The position numbers and the translations under genes were made by a program. A stretch of DNA of 64,000 nt from Hanleya hanleyi (Eukaryota; Mollusca; Polyplacophora; Lepidopleurida; Hanleyidae): contig JAVTVY010036880.1 of assembly GCA_036873755.1 (NCBI GenBank), positions 62,001-126,000 on the forward strand. Reading direction: 5' to 3'. The notes under the pieces are model-generated. The model was not told the origin of the DNA. It made no database searches and was given only the letters and a program-made list of their open reading frames with translations. Positions 11,091 to 23,545 of the stretch are shown here, piece by piece (position 1 is the stretch's first letter; every line of letters starts with the position of its first letter).

Positions 11091-11349
11091 AGCAAATTGA
11101 TTATGCTCGTAATATATTGTAACAGAAAGATCGATGTTGGTGAGATTTGTTTTGAGAGAACAACGTGAGAACAACCACGTGAGAACTACAACTAAAGCCC
11201 AGAAGGGAGCTAGAATATTGAAATGGTCTTCGACCCAGTCATATACGGCATATCTCAGTTCTTGACCTAGGGGTACTCCTCAAACATCTGCACGTTCCGA
11301 AAGTCCAATGTCCAATATCCAATAGCAAACCCACTTCACACCGCTTCTA

Positions 11350-12212
11350 TAGCGATGAATTACAACGCAAATAAGGGAAGTGGGAAGAGATGCCGACATA
11401 CTGGCAGAGCTACATGACTTCACATTATGGTCTTCTGGTTAAACTGTTCTAACAATTCGTGATATGTGTTGTATCTCAGATACGCTTTTATTGTACCTGT
11501 TCATGTGGCAACTTGGATGACATGACCACACGGTCCCTAGCACCGGCATAAGCGGTATTAGATACAACCCTAGAGAGCTATGATGGAAATGGTCTGGCAA
11601 CTCGTATGTTGGTAATTGGTGAGCTGTGTCGCTGTGACAACTCGTATACTGGAGATTGGTGAGCTGTATCGTCGTCAGATGAAAATGACGGCATTTAACA
11701 CAAAAGACTAGTCTGTAAGGCCCGATGTCGACCCAGCATCAACTTCCCACAATGCCGATATATATCAAATTACAACACATATAAGGGAAGTGGGAAGAGG
11801 TGCCGACATACCGACTGCGTCACATGACTTCACAGAATAGTCTTGACCTATTCTAAAGCACATACCAAGAATCTAACGATTCGTGATATGTGTTGTATCT
11901 CAGGTACGCTTTTATTGTACCTGTTCATGTGGCAAAAAGGTCTGTACAGGGGGCGGACCTCGGGGACGAAACATCCACCAGCAGAATCTCGTAATATACA
12001 GGTAAAAATTACAACGCATATAAGGGAAGTGGGAAGAGGTGCCGACATATTTTCAGAGCCACATGACTTCACAGTATAGTCTTCTGGCTAAACTGTTCTA
12101 GACAACATACCAAGAATCTAACGATTCGTGATATGTGTTGTATCTCCGGTACGCTTTTATTTTACCTGTTCATGTGGCAACTTGGATGACATGACCACAC
12201 GGCCCCTAGCCT
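11350..12212 (+). repeat. tandem units related to the ~0.5 kb repeat
   Basis: Units begin with ATTACAACGCAAATAAGGGAAG near 11351, 11770 and 12005, each with GGAAGAG(A/G)TGCCGACATA, CATGACTTCACA, CGTGATATGTGTTGTATCTC and CTTTTATTGTACCTGTTC. Parts match 4523-5842 (ACCTCGGGGAC...ATATACAGGTAA). The last unit stops at CCCCTAGCC next to the Polinton protease end. Confidence 0.75.
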
Positions 12213-12482
12213 CTAAAACAGATAACACTCTCCGCTCATGCTACAGCTGAGGCCTCGTAAGGCTTCGCTGTTCCAACACGAGGTCGTTGTGCCTTCGTCC
12301 ATGAAGACCATCAGGTCCGAATGGACGAGTGAGAGTATATACGGATCAAAGTATTGGCTCTGGTATTCAGTCAAGTACACGGTAACCCAGTGTTGACTGG
12401 GATGATCAATCGGGTCCGTGTTGAGGACGTATGCGGCGGGGTGCACGAGTTCGAGCTGGAAAACCTCTTGAGCAAACGCCTT
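12213..12482 (-). pseudogene. Polinton/Maverick adenain-type cysteine protease fragment
   Basis: The minus-strand frame reads AAYVLNTDPIDHPSQHWVTVYL, then QYFDPYIL. This matches the adenovirus/Polinton protease pattern NTDP...HW(V/I)...(Y/F)FD, including the catalytic His followed by Trp. In this family the protease processes capsid proteins. Upstream, the same frame carries KAFAQEVFQLELVHP after a TAA at 12483-12485. Later catalytic residues are not confidently placed, and the segment (~90 codons) is well below the ~200 residues usual for the family, so it is a relic. It lies just downstream of the capsid-type relic on the same strand, as expected for a Polinton gene cluster. Confidence 0.75.
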
Positions 12483-12579
12483 TTAAAAGGGGTTCTTGTC
12501 CACAGATCGTTCTCCAGCACGATTGAGATCTGATCTGTGTCAATATTATGTGAAATAGTCGCCGTGAAAACGGTTTTTA

Positions 12580-13560
12580 TCTATTGAATGATGTTGTCGA
12601 ACTCGGCGTAGCAAATCACACTGATCATGCTAGAGCAAATTTCCAACCATAAGTTGCTTTTCTTGATGATCCTCAGCTGATGGTCGTTGTCTGCGGTCGG
12701 GGTGAGTCCGAAGAAGAACAACGTGTACCCGTCACAATAGATGTCCCGATCGCTGTGGTTCCCTTCGTCCTGGTCGATTTGGCTCGTCGATATAAAGAGG
12801 TTTGGTAACTCCATTTGTAACTGCGCCGTTTAATTGGTTTTATGTGACGTCCATTGCCCGCTCACATGCAGCGTCACACTGTTGATGTTGAAAAGTTTAA
12901 AGTAGATGGGATTGTCCTCATACGCCATGTTGAAGCTAGACTATGGGCTGTCGCTTGTGGAGATCCAGTAGAAATACAATGTCTTGGTTGGTGACCAGAT
13001 TTTGATAGGACGGGACGAAAAACAATCCAGTGTTTCCTTGTCGGATAAGGTATTGGATTGGGGTTTTTCTCCAAGGCTATGATACGGTCAAACAAGGCTG
13101 ACTCTTGGATGACGATCTTATAGTCCATCGCTGCGCCGCCGGTCATCAAAGGAAAGGTCGGTGATGCACCCGTCAGTCACGTGTTCAAGAGGTAGCGATT
13201 TCGCATGAACAGATTCGCTTGCAGACGTTCCATGAGATACACTGGTCGACTTTTCGCTATAAGCACCGCGGTTTTATCCATCCGGCAGTATCACCTGTCT
13301 CCATGTGCCCCGTGATCTCTCGTAAAGTGAGAGTTTTGCTTTCTCGGCCGTACAACAACAACGTTTCGATGTCTGCACGATACGAGTGTTAATCGAGGCA
13401 CTCGCGAATTTGTCGCTGTGGATCATATCAACCTGTCGGGATAGGAAATGGAGCCACAGGCTTACTGGACCCACACTTATAACGATTTTGATTTAGCGGA
13501 TGTAGGTTTGTCGGACCGGTAGATACAGCGCGTGGTTAAATTTCTGCATGACTTGATTGG
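12580..13560 (-). pseudogene. Polinton/adintovirus-type capsid protein relic (F54H12.2-like)
   Basis: Read from right to left on the minus strand, pieces in shifting frames line up in the order of the F54H12.2-like family carried by Polintons: FNHALYLPVRQTYIR (13500-13560, stop near 13494), VGPVSLWLHFLSRQVDMI (~13430-13480), NPIPYPTRK (~13040), AYEDNPIYFKLFNINSVTLH (~12870-12930), YCDGYTLFFFGLTP (~12700-12740) and ISVICYAEFDNIIQ (~12580-12620). The family is thought to be a virion capsid component; that is family knowledge, not seen here. At least two frame changes and internal stops show it is dead. I give fragments only. No integrase, DNA polymerase B or packaging ATPase was found nearby. 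Confidence 0.78.
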
Positions 13561-14689
13561 ACAACTGCATAGCTGGGGCATATTCCTATCCTCGACGATG
13601 CGTGTGTCGATTACGTCTGAATAGATGTTCAGGCAATATAACTCCGCATTCGGTCCATCGGGATTTTTATCTGCTCGAAGGCACGGTAACGTAGCTCAGG
13701 AAGGAGAACGGTTGTAACATTGTACTCACACTAAATCTCACGCTAGCTCCCAGGATCAGTTGGAAGTATTTCCGTTTTTGTTATATGTCATGTCCACCTC
13801 ATTGATGAACGGAAAAGTTTTTGGGCAATTTACCTGGTTACGGGTTACGAGTTCTCGTCTGATTCTCCATCAGATCGTGCAAAGCCGAGATAAACGCTGC
13901 GGTTGTGTGGTTTCAATTCCGGTTGCGCATGCGCACCCCTAATCTCCTACCCACAATACGCTGTGGCGCATGCCTTGTTCCAGGAGTCTCGTTGGGTAAA
14001 ACTCAGATGTGTCTCAGGGGGTAGTCCATAGTTGCGGATTTTTGGTCCCCCTCAAAATCGTTGAAATTAATATTCCACCAAGTTTGACCCCCATGAGAAT
14101 TGTTGTTGGCTTATTGTTTATTAATAATATCATTCAGTTGGCTGGTTGATTTGCTTCAAATCAGTACATGGTATTTTACCAGTTAGATTGGCCCATGCCT
14201 CACTATATAGATGGAAGTGCGAAAGTGTAGCTGTACATTGGGGCCTTTTTCAGCTTGCGAGCACATGGTATATTTTGCAATAGGAAAATGAGTTTGAAAA
14301 CGGCCTGGTCGACCTCCTATTTTCTTTGCTAAGTTTTGTTGATCCTTCGACTGGGCACAGTGTCGGTGAGTTTCATGACAATCGATTGTCAAGTTTTTTC
14401 TCTGATGGGGAGAGAATATGACCTATTTTGGATCAAATTTAGAGGATTTTCCTGAAGTTTGGGGCGAATTCATTAGGGGTTATGGGGACCCAGATTTCGG
14501 TCAGCAAGGCTTACATCTGCCTCGACTTCATGGCAAGGGCCTACTCTTTTAGAAAATATATAGTTCTATGGGGGTTCTCTCAAAACACGGTTGCTGTTTA
14601 GCATATAATGAACCAGCCTACTGTTTAATTTCAGATGCCTTGGCTCCACTATAGACTGCACCCCTCATCACGCTCGCTCTGGTTAGAGC
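13561..14689. other. no gene recognised
   Basis: No further Polinton gene could be read. GTTGCGCATGCGCACC (~13922) repeats the ATGCGCAAC(C/A)GGAA motif of the flanking inverted repeats. Confidence 0.4.
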
Positions 14690-15064
14690 GTTCCACTTCC
14701 GGTTGCGCATTCGAATGTCACCCACCACAGTTGCACCAATCAGTGTCGAGCTAGAAGCAAATGCCGAGCTATTGGGCAACCCACCTTAACTTGTAAGCCT
14801 ACCAAGCTTAACATGGTCTATGGACTGTATTTGCACAACAAGGAAACCCGCCTTGAGTGACTGATACAAACACCCGACATGTTCAGACATGCTTAGACTC
14901 GTTTGTATTCCCGACAATATCAAACTTGCTCCGACATAGAAAAAAGGCACCTTCCCGCCCATTGATCTTTGTGGAAGTCACGTGATCGAAAGTGACATTT
15001 AACCTTGCGAAGTTGAGTTTCTGATGCGCAAGCTCTCAAATGTCACTTTCGATCACGTGGTTTA
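14690..15064 (-). repeat. copy 2 of the GC-rich inverted repeat pair, with hairpin
   Basis: In reverse, it shares ATGCGCAACCGGAAGTGG (~14695), CCATGTTAAGCTTGGTAGGC (~14796) and TATGTCGGAGCAAGT (~14928) with 9661-10005, clearly diverged. Its outer end holds a perfect 22-bp inverted repeat, 14979-15000 against 15038-15059, starting at CACGTGATCG and separated by 37 bases, and a wider fold with TTGATCTTTG / GATCAAAGG. Confidence 0.55.
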
Positions 15065-17464
15065 ATAATATGCAACTTGAAAGATCAAAGGTATTCCAGT
15101 CGGATCACATTGCGCTAAACCCCACCACGCATCCTGACCACCACCTTTACGGAGAGGGTTTCTCTCTAGTGACTGCTTACAAGAAGGATCGAACCTTGAT
15201 CGACATACGTTCAAGAGGGATCCAGCCTAGTTAGAATGGAACATAACAAACCCACTTTAATACACGTACGACCCGATACATGAATATTGTTAAATGTAGG
15301 CAGTTAATCAGGCCATATTTCAGATAAGAATAGGAGTGGGTGCCTACCTTAATTCGTGAGAGTCCAGAAGTGTCGATCCAAATCGACCAGATGATTAGTA
15401 AAGATTCAGACCACACTTAGGAATTAGCAGTAGATTTTAATCCAGCCCACACGAACTAACATGACTAAAGCGTCAGAACTGAAAGTACTGTAGAATAAAC
15501 GATGTCACACTGTTGTGAATCCATGTTACCATGAGTGATGAAAGGGTCGCATCAACAGACGTCATATATAGAGTTGATCCATTCAACCCCCAGCCGATCG
15601 ATTTGAGTTTGCTTTCAGTTTTGACATAAAATATGTATGTGTCCACTATTCTTACAGGAGAATATTAAAACATTTATTCTCCGGAGATTATTCAGGAAAC
15701 AACTCGTTTCCCTGTGCCTAATCTTAGCAGACAAAAATTAAGAAAATCCAGGAAGCTCTAGCTCCGGTGAGGACTTTCTCTACTATGTAGTTGTAGAGGA
15801 AATAGTGCACAAACAATTACAATAAATGATCTTACGTTTATTTAGTTTATAATAAACTGTCCAGTGAGAGGCCGAAACTCAAAACGGGTCTCATAACCGG
15901 CGATTGTAGTGGCGCGTAATCTGCAAGCAGAGCCGTTCGAGTGATTCAAAATAGTCCCTCTTCATACCTCCCCTCTTCGTTTCGGCCCATGGCAAGCTAA
16001 AGCTGGACATTTTCTGATAAACAAGGGCTGAATATAAAGTTAAGATCATACAGAAGCTAAATGAACCGTATAGAATTTTCCATCATCTACAGCTGCAGAA
16101 TGACTTGGCGCCGGAGTCTTAACGGTACATTGTAGATGAATGTCCCACCGGCGATAAGGAATCCCACAAGAGTGCACTCAGCTGAGTAACACCTTAATCC
16201 GGACTTCCAGCTATACACTCGATCATGCCTGGGTGGGGGTGCGGGGGAAGTGGCAGGGGGCTAGGTCGTGGATGGCATTATGTCTGGTGTCCTATTTTCT
16301 CTCGAGAGCTATTGTTATACGATACCAAATTTGACACCACTGGATCTCCTGATAAATCAGATGAGACAGACCAAGAATTTTTGTTTGTGTAGATTCATGC
16401 AGGGCATGAACAAAATGCAAATACAACCACAGCCTATAGGCATTTTTATATATCGATGTCTGGGAATCATAGAAACGACTGGTGTTTGCGATGCCTGTGA
16501 TCAGCATACATCTGAACTTCACCATGGTTTTGGGGTAAAACCTAAACAGTCAAGTTTTGTCTTTTTATTAAAATAATTCCAGAAGCAAATGAACTAGAAT
16601 TTTGCATCTTACATTAGACTGCAATCTATTGGCTACCCAGCCTCCCTTCTTATAACATTTGACGTTATTGCGCATAAAGATTGACAAGTTTCATGTTCGC
16701 ACGATTAAAAAAAAAAAAAAAAAAAAATGCGGCGCATCATTGAAGATGAGCTGATGCTGAAATTTGAATACCAATCCTGACCCTCCATCTGTACTGGTAC
16801 AGGTCCTGTACGCACGTGTGTACATAACAGCTATTACTAAAACGGTCCGTTGAAAATAACAGCAACGGACGGACGCATGCTTCGCCTTGTTCACAGACAA
16901 GTCAAGCTTATAAGGGAAATATGCTGTAGAATGATTTGTTGGTTGTCCTCGATGGAATGAAACGTGGGCGTCTCTCCAGTTTTACTTACATCTGAGTTCA
17001 AAGGGGATGAAATATATTACTGCTGACCTGGCTTTTATTTTGCTCAATTCTGAGAAAACATGAAATCATGAATGTGACTCGCCAGTCCTAAAAATTTTGA
17101 CCAGTCATATCTATGCCAAACCCATATTCTGCCAAGGTACGGCCGAAGATGACTAATCCTATGAAACGTACATAATTGGTCACACCCATGATCACTGTTA
17201 AAACCATAAGTGTGTCTCTCTCTCACCCATGATCCCCCGCATTGTGCTACGATCTTACATGTGTAAGGATGTGAAAGTGTCTGCAGTCTAGTCCTGTAGG
17301 CTGTTTGATGAGTACCAGTGCTGTCTAGCTAGTTTTATCTAATGATACACACTTCCAGTTAATTTACTTCTATTATTACATGCTGATGCATAAGCGTCCT
17401 AAATCACTTGAGTGTGAATTGGCATTATGAAGTGGTTAATGACCTTACATTCTCTTCTCAGCAA
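15065..17464. other. no gene recognised; contains a 21-A run
   Basis: Short frames only, none with a recognisable domain. A run of 21 A at 16707-16727 might be the tail of a retroposed sequence, but nothing upstream is recognisable. A G-rich patch lies at 16228-16261. Confidence 0.4.
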
Positions 17465-18240
17465 ACAAGTAATATGCCTATACATCTGGAATTAGACTGG
17501 TCCAAATTTCAATGTTGTTTAATGACTTTTGTCCCAATTGGTAGCTAGCGATCCAGAGAAAGGTCTAAGATTTTGTGCTTACAAGAATATAACATTTATG
17601 ACATCTTATATTCAATGATAAACTAAAAGGGGCTTAACTCTTGGTAACTAGGTGACCTTGAAACAAGAGGCAATAGTTCACACGCCCAAACTGAATTCGA
17701 CAAACGTCAAATACAAGAAAATATTAATTTTCCTTCAAATAGATTCCTTTCAGGTGGGAATATTTGTTCTCAAGTTCATAAACAAAGTTCATAAATGAAT
17801 TCTTTCCCAGTTAGTAAATGCATGGTAAAAAATGCATGGTTTTTATTTTTCACAACCGTTTTCATACATGTATCAAACAGGGGAGACAACTCCATGACAT
17901 AAATGCCACATACATGTAGCGGAGACAACTCTAAATAGTCCAACCTCATAGTATAGTCAGAACTGGGCTCAGTTTGGGGGGAATGTGACCTTGACCTTTG
18001 ACCTGAAATGAATAAAACTCCTCTTTGCCCTGCGGGTAATTTTTATCCAAAGTTTGGTACCAATCCATACCTTGGAACTGGAGATATCGCACGGACAACA
18101 AATGTTACTGGATGGATACACGGGTAGTTGGGCAGAACTCATCATCGCATATATGGCCTTGTCTTCGATGAGAATATAAAAATATGACTCAATGATTTCC
18201 TGATTTTGGGGACAGTGACATCTATCAGCAAACCGTTTAC
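17465..18240 (+). repeat. dispersed repeat, also at 45846-46600
   Basis: Shares with 45846 onward: TTGGTCCAAATT(T/G)CAA, CAATTGGTAGCTAGC(G/A)ATCC, GAGAAAGGTCTA(A/C)GATTTTGTGCTT, GGGGCTTAACTCTTGG, GATTCCTTTCAGGTG and GGAGACAACTCCA. It ends in TGACCTTGACCTTTGACC and GAGATATCGCACGGACAAC. No coding potential seen. Its reverse copy is near 55060-55800. Confidence 0.8.
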
Positions 18241-19423
18241 ACGCATATGCATGATTCTCGTGTTTTTAAACATTTTGAAAATCCTTTAAAAAAAAAGATT
18301 TTCGCGTCGCTACCATTTTTGTTCGGTCAGGTTACCGCAAACAAAGTACATTTTAATTTTGGCCTTACCCTAATTTGGACACAACCGCTATTCAGCGCTA
18401 TAGAAATTTTTGTGGTAGAGAATCGCACCCAAATTAGTGAAAATACGAAATCTGGCAAAGTAGGTAGGCTTTTACTCAAATAAGACGCCTAATTGACATA
18501 GCTTTGATTATCAATGCAAGAAAAAAAAATACATATACTTTTTTTTTCTAGTCCTAATCTAGTTTAATGTATCAAGGGGGTAATCTAAAGCCCTGGTTAC
18601 TATATCTTATGCGTAACGGTAAACTAGCCAGGTTGGAATTTCAGTTGGGGCTGGCCACCATGACAGTTTTGTTAGCTCCAGGGGGTTAAACCGACTGTTT
18701 GTTTCTTTACACTATGAACCATGCATACTTCCTCATAACACATATTTGTTAAAAATTACAAGCCGAGGCAATTTCTACTATGCTATGGGGTGTCTTAATT
18801 CATGAGAGGCTGATGATATACAAATGCACAACATGATAACTTTTTCATTTCGGAATTTTCTAACAGGGACTTCAAATGAAACACTTGATACCTACAGCTA
18901 AGCTCGTTCTCATGAGGAAAGCCTACATGTACATGTATATTAGGTTGTTGGAAGTCCATTCAGGTCTGGGTGACCATCATTGAATCATTTAAAACTGGCC
19001 CAGCAAAACAGCTCAGCGAAACAACTGACCTAGATAACTTCCCACAGTTTGTTGCGTGCAAGAAACCACAGCCCTCCTATATATATCTGGCTGACCATAC
19101 TGGGTCATCTGATGAACCTAACGGGTCAACATCGATATATAAAAACGCTCATTATGGAAAGAAAATTGCGAAAAGATTGATGTTCATATCACTGCCAATT
19201 TGGATTTAGGCATAATGCTTTGTTCTACGTGAGTGTCATTCAAATAGACGCAAAATTACCCACTACTGAATATCTTTAAATAAATTGTGTTCCCTTTTTA
19301 AAAAGAAAACAGGAGCTGTTCCTCTGTTGAGCGAGAATAGGTCACGACGGGGAGCCGTCCTGCAGCTAAAGAAACCTACATTATTAAAAAAATGATTCTT
19401 CATAAACAAGAAGTATTATTCCT
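18241..19423. other. no gene recognised
   Basis: AT-rich DNA with A/T runs near 18286 and 18521. The longest frames are short and lack domain similarity. Confidence 0.4.
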
Positions 19424-19665
19424 ACGAAGTGAGCTCTCATTTGCAAATTGTCCGGTAATGGGCGAGACAGTGAGTCCATCCGAATCCTTTCTCCGGCAAA
19501 ATAAGGAGAACCGTTGACATTAGAACCTTGAATTTTGGCATGAACGTGCATTAGGGACTGTCACCAGCAAGTTCTGAGCTGACGTACTTTTGATGAACAT
19601 TTGATGTACTTAGATGACTTATAAACGTCGAAATTGGCAAAACATGTCCTAATGCGTCCTAACAC
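19424..19665 (+). mobile_element. short CCTACGAAG element, 5' fragment
   Basis: CCTACGAAGTGAGCTCTCATTTGCAAATTGTCCGGTAATG, then TCCATCCGAATCC, GGCAAAATAAGGAGAACCG, TTTTGGCATGAACGTGCATTAGG and CAGCAAGTTCTGAGCTGAC, the same order as the copy at 23072. The far end is absent here. Confidence 0.75.
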
Positions 19666-20943
19666 CATGGAAATGCGCTTACACACTTAAATCAAATCAA
19701 ACCCTAGAGGAGATTGGGGTACACTGAGACTACTTGCCTTTTTGCAAAAATCGCTGTTATTATTGTCATGTAGTGTAGCCTTATATACTATCGTTATAAC
19801 TTATATTTAGTATGACATAGTCATGCAAAAAAATCTGAAATATCTCTTATACTTTTCTCTAGAATTCGTTTTCAAAAACGTAAGAAAATGTGTCCCAGTT
19901 TGCCCCACTATAGGGTACACTGGGACATCCACTGGGGTGCGATGGGACAATAATCAAAATACCTGTTATATCAAGTATATACTGATATGTTTCATAGGAG
20001 TTTAGAAGATACAACAGCGATGGTTAAGTTAGTTGCTATTTCAGATACCTGTTTTACGCAAAATATTTCCAAATTTGAGGGAAAAATATCGTGTATGATT
20101 TTCATTCCAACGAAAGCAATTGACAGCGTTAATAGCAATTAATATAATCTAGGAAACAAAATAATGCATTTTGATACCATTTTAGGATCAGATTAAATTT
20201 CACCATTTGATTACTATTGTCCCCGTGTGCTCCAGCTAAAGTGTCTCAGTCCGCCTCAGGTGCATGATATTTTCCATTTTATGAAAAAAACTAATACATA
20301 CTGTGAAATGTCGATTCTTTATCCACCATATTTTCACGTAAAAGTAGATTTCTTAGCCACCATATCAGTGCATAAAGTTCGAGTTTTCATTTACCAATTT
20401 TATATCACCTAATCTGTATGCATGTAACTTTAAGTTTATTGTGATGTGTTGTGACAAAACTATTCCCGAAATACTATTTCATGACCCTTTAGGTCAGTTA
20501 TTGTGAACACAACTATTTGTGAGTAACTGTTATGTAATTTAAAAGTTATACAGGATAACATAGAAACTGCTTATGTAAGTGTACTGAATTATCCTTGGTT
20601 TGACGACTGAGTTTAGGTAATGCGACAAATAGCTGAGTAGCTTGTCACAACTACAACAGTTTAGTTTAGAGTTAACTCGACCCTATAATGTCATAGCAAT
20701 GTATAAAAAGGGATGATCGGCACACACAGGCAGGCCAATCCCATCAGGTCTCACTGAGGCTAATACCACCATGCCTCCGATGATAGATGTTACTATCTCC
20801 AGTTCTGAAAATGGCTGTTTACAAAATGGTCTGATGTTAATTAAGTTGTGTTACTCTGCCTGCCAAATGCCGCCGATCATTCCTAATCTAGATAGAATGA
20901 ATTGCAATAAATCGGCTTAATATTCAACAGACATGAACTCCGT
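19666..20943. other. no gene recognised; GGGACA-type repeats
   Basis: GATTGGGGTACACTGAGAC (~19710) is matched in reverse by text at 22838-22868, and ACACTGGGACATCCACTGG appears near 19917, suggesting an old fold-back element. TGTATAAAAAGGG at ~20700 is followed by an ATG at 20771 with 49 codons; no support that it is a gene. Confidence 0.4.
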
Positions 20944-21150
20944 TTTTCCTACGAAGTAGGCTACAGATCGCAAATTGTCCGGTAATGAGTGAGTGAGTCA
21001 GTCAGTCAGCCAGTCAGTCCATCCGAATCCTTTCGTCGGCAAAATAAGGAGAACCGTTGACATTAGAACCTTGATTTTTGGCATGAACGTGCATTAGGGC
21101 ATTGTTACCAGCAAGTTCTGAGCTGACCGAATTCTGATGAAAATTTGATT
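20944..21150 (+). mobile_element. short CCTACGAAG element, 5' part
   Basis: Begins CCTACGAAGTAGGC, followed by AATTGTCCGGTAATGAGTGAGTGAGTCAGTCAGTC, CATCCGAATCC, GGAGAACCGTTGACATTAG and CAAGTTCTGAGCTGACC. The 3' end is missing. Confidence 0.75.
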
Positions 21151-22130
21151 GATAATTATTTTTTATTGATGGCTCAGCGAGTGCACTGTCATGCCCATCG
21201 GGAACCCTTGGATGTATGTTTCACTGTATATATAACACAGTACAACACCTGGTGGGATATGCCATCCGTAATTGTTTTGAGAGCTAGAGATCACAGCAAT
21301 GTAGCTGGGTCACCCCCAATAGGCCTATAAAAAGATCAGAACTAACAGCCTTATAGGCTTGGGATTCGAGAATGCAGTTAATACTGCCATGGTGTAATAA
21401 TTAAATTGTTCTTAGAGGTCAGAGCAGGGGAGACAAAAATAAACAGATCTGTCTGGGAGTTAAAAAAAATATCACAACAGATGGTATCGGTATTACATTA
21501 AACCATCCACAGTGCAGATTCTATGAGTTCACATGTTGACGTATTTATTAATTTATTACCGTTCCAGGGGACATTTGAACAGCTGCCGTTAACTTGACAC
21601 ACACACTTTTGCTATATACATACATGTTTTTATTAACTGCTACATTACGGGAAACGAAATTAAACAGATATGTAATCAGTATTAAGAGGCTGTATTTAAG
21701 ATGCTAAGTACAATCCTCAAATTCTACATTCATCAGATTGCCGATACCCAAAATGTGCTGTCTCATATATCTAGATAACAACGTGATGTAGAGATGCTAT
21801 CTAGTCGTCTTTGTACCGGTCATGCTCAGGAGAATGGCATAGAATCATTATTATCTTGTTCCGAGAAGGTGTTGGTCTTGAGTTGAATTACCGTAAACTA
21901 CATAAATGCTACCTTTCTACTATAGGACTATATATAAGAATTTGTTGTATTGTTGGGAAAATAATGCGATTCAAAAAGTTGTTTTGGTCCTGGACAATGG
22001 CACTGAAAACGATTAAAGAGATGTAAATGTATTTTCACTCGCAAAGCCTGAAATCTACTGAACTTTTCAGTATTCAATCTGTTTCCTTTAGTTAAAAAAT
22101 TGTAAAATTAAATCGGCGATCGTTATTTAT
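21151..22130. other. no gene recognised
   Basis: AT-rich with short frames only. Confidence 0.4.
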
Positions 22131-22375
22131 TTTTGGAATGAAGGCGCATTAGGAGACTGTTACCAACAAGTTCTGAGCTGACCTACTTTTGATGAACATT
22201 TCTGGTGATTTTTGATGAAAATCACTGGTGATTCTGACTTGGGCAGTGCCCATCTTAACATAGGCAGGATTTCAACTGGGGGTGGGGATTTCCAAGAGTT
22301 CAGTTCGCGTCGGAGTCCTAATGCTTACCCTACTTCGTAGGTCCTGTGCCGTTAGTCACACTGCTCATGTTGTTG
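22131..22375 (+). mobile_element. short CCTACGAAG element, 3' part
   Basis: From GGCGCATTAGGAGACTGTTACCAACAAGTTCTGAGCTGACC to CCCTACTTCGTAGGTCCTGTGCCGTTAGTCACAC, the 3' end that matches 23500-23540. It overlaps the 20944 copy by ~60 bp of consensus, so the two are separate insertions. Confidence 0.75.
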
Positions 22376-22865
22376 TATCCTGTCTCATTTAAAGAGGCTA
22401 TCAAGTCTTCGAGAAATCTCAGAAGCCGGATCTTGGGATCTATCATTGTACGGGTTTTATGGAGACCATCAACGGGGGCTGCAGACGACTTCGCGTTACA
22501 ACATCTTAAGACCACGCGCACAAGCCCTTGTCGTCTTGAAGATCGAACATTCCATAATACGTCTGAGATAATAAATCTGTATAATTTAAATTTAACCTTT
22601 GTCCATCCTTTCTCAGTAGTAACAAAACAGCAATTAAATACTACTGAAAACTTGGTATAACAAAATATCATCCTTAGTCATCAGAATTTACTTGAACTGC
22701 TCAAAAACAGTTTTTTGCTCGTAATTTTTTACCAATGATAGTTTTTATGTGCAATCAATATATGTGTTGTCTTTCTGCTGATAATATTGGAATGTGCTTC
22801 CTGTACTTAACAAAGGAGCTAAATGGAATGTCCCACTGTGTCTCATGTCCCACTGTACTCCAATC
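22376..22865. other. no gene recognised
   Basis: A minus-strand frame reads DPKIRLLRFLEDLIASLNET near 22380-22440 within a GC-richer patch; too little to call an exon. The right end (22825-22868) has GTCCCACTGT repeats that mirror 19705-19740. Confidence 0.35.
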
Positions 22866-22912
22866 TCCCTTACTTCGTTGTCCTGTGACGTTAGTCACAC
22901 TCCCATGTAAGT
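22866..22912 (+). mobile_element. short CCTACGAAG element, 3' end only
   Basis: CTTACTTCGTTGTCCTGTGACGTTAGTCACACTCCCATG matches the last ~40 bp of the family. Confidence 0.6.
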
Positions 22913-23071
22913 AGAAGGCATAAGGGATGTTTAGCGCCAGTGGTGCTCGGGGTACCGCATAACGGCGCATGCGTGCATCCCGGCGCGGGTGAGGAGGTCG
23001 CCGGGTTCCACATGCCGCATCATAGACCCGGGCGACGTTTATCGATCTGACGTGTATTCCGCTCTAAAACT

Positions 23072-23545
23072 ATTTTCCTACGAAGTAGGCTCTCATTTGC
23101 AAATTGTCCGGTAATGAGTGAGTCAGTGAGTGAGTCCATCCGAATCCTTTCTCAAGCAAAATAAGGAAAAAACCGTTGCCATAAAAGCCTTGCTTTTTGA
23201 CATGAACGTGCATTAGGGGACTGTTATCAGCAAGTTTTGAGCTGACCTACTATTTTTGAAAAACAATTGGCCTACTTAGGTGAAAAACTCATTGTGCTCA
23301 TCTTAATATACCCAGGATTTCAACTTGGGGGGAGGGGGATATCCCAGAGTTCAGTGCGCGTCGGGTACTCTCCGCCTTCCAAACATTCTATTGAACTTTC
23401 TATCCGTAATAGAATGACACAGAAGCAGTTAATATACATTAATATACCTTATATATATTTCTAAGCAGATTTAATCGATAATGCAAGTTTATGCCTACCT
23501 ACTTTGTAGGTCCTGTGACGTTAGTCTTACGGTCATGCTTTGAAT
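23072..23545 (+). mobile_element. short CCTACGAAG element, complete copy
   Basis: Starts CCTACGAAGTAGGCTC (~23080) and ends CCTACTTTGTAGGTCCTGTGACGTTAGTC. The first and last 13 bases are inverted copies and nearly self-palindromic. Length ~450 bp, no coding frame, so a non-autonomous element. The direct repeats GTGAGTCAGTGAGTGAGTCC near the 5' end vary in copy number between insertions. Confidence 0.7.

Noticed and set aside
20700..20920. TATA-like TGTATAAAAAGGG followed by a 49-codon frame from 20771
   Set aside because: Spacing is suggestive, but there is no domain, splice signal support or conservation to use.
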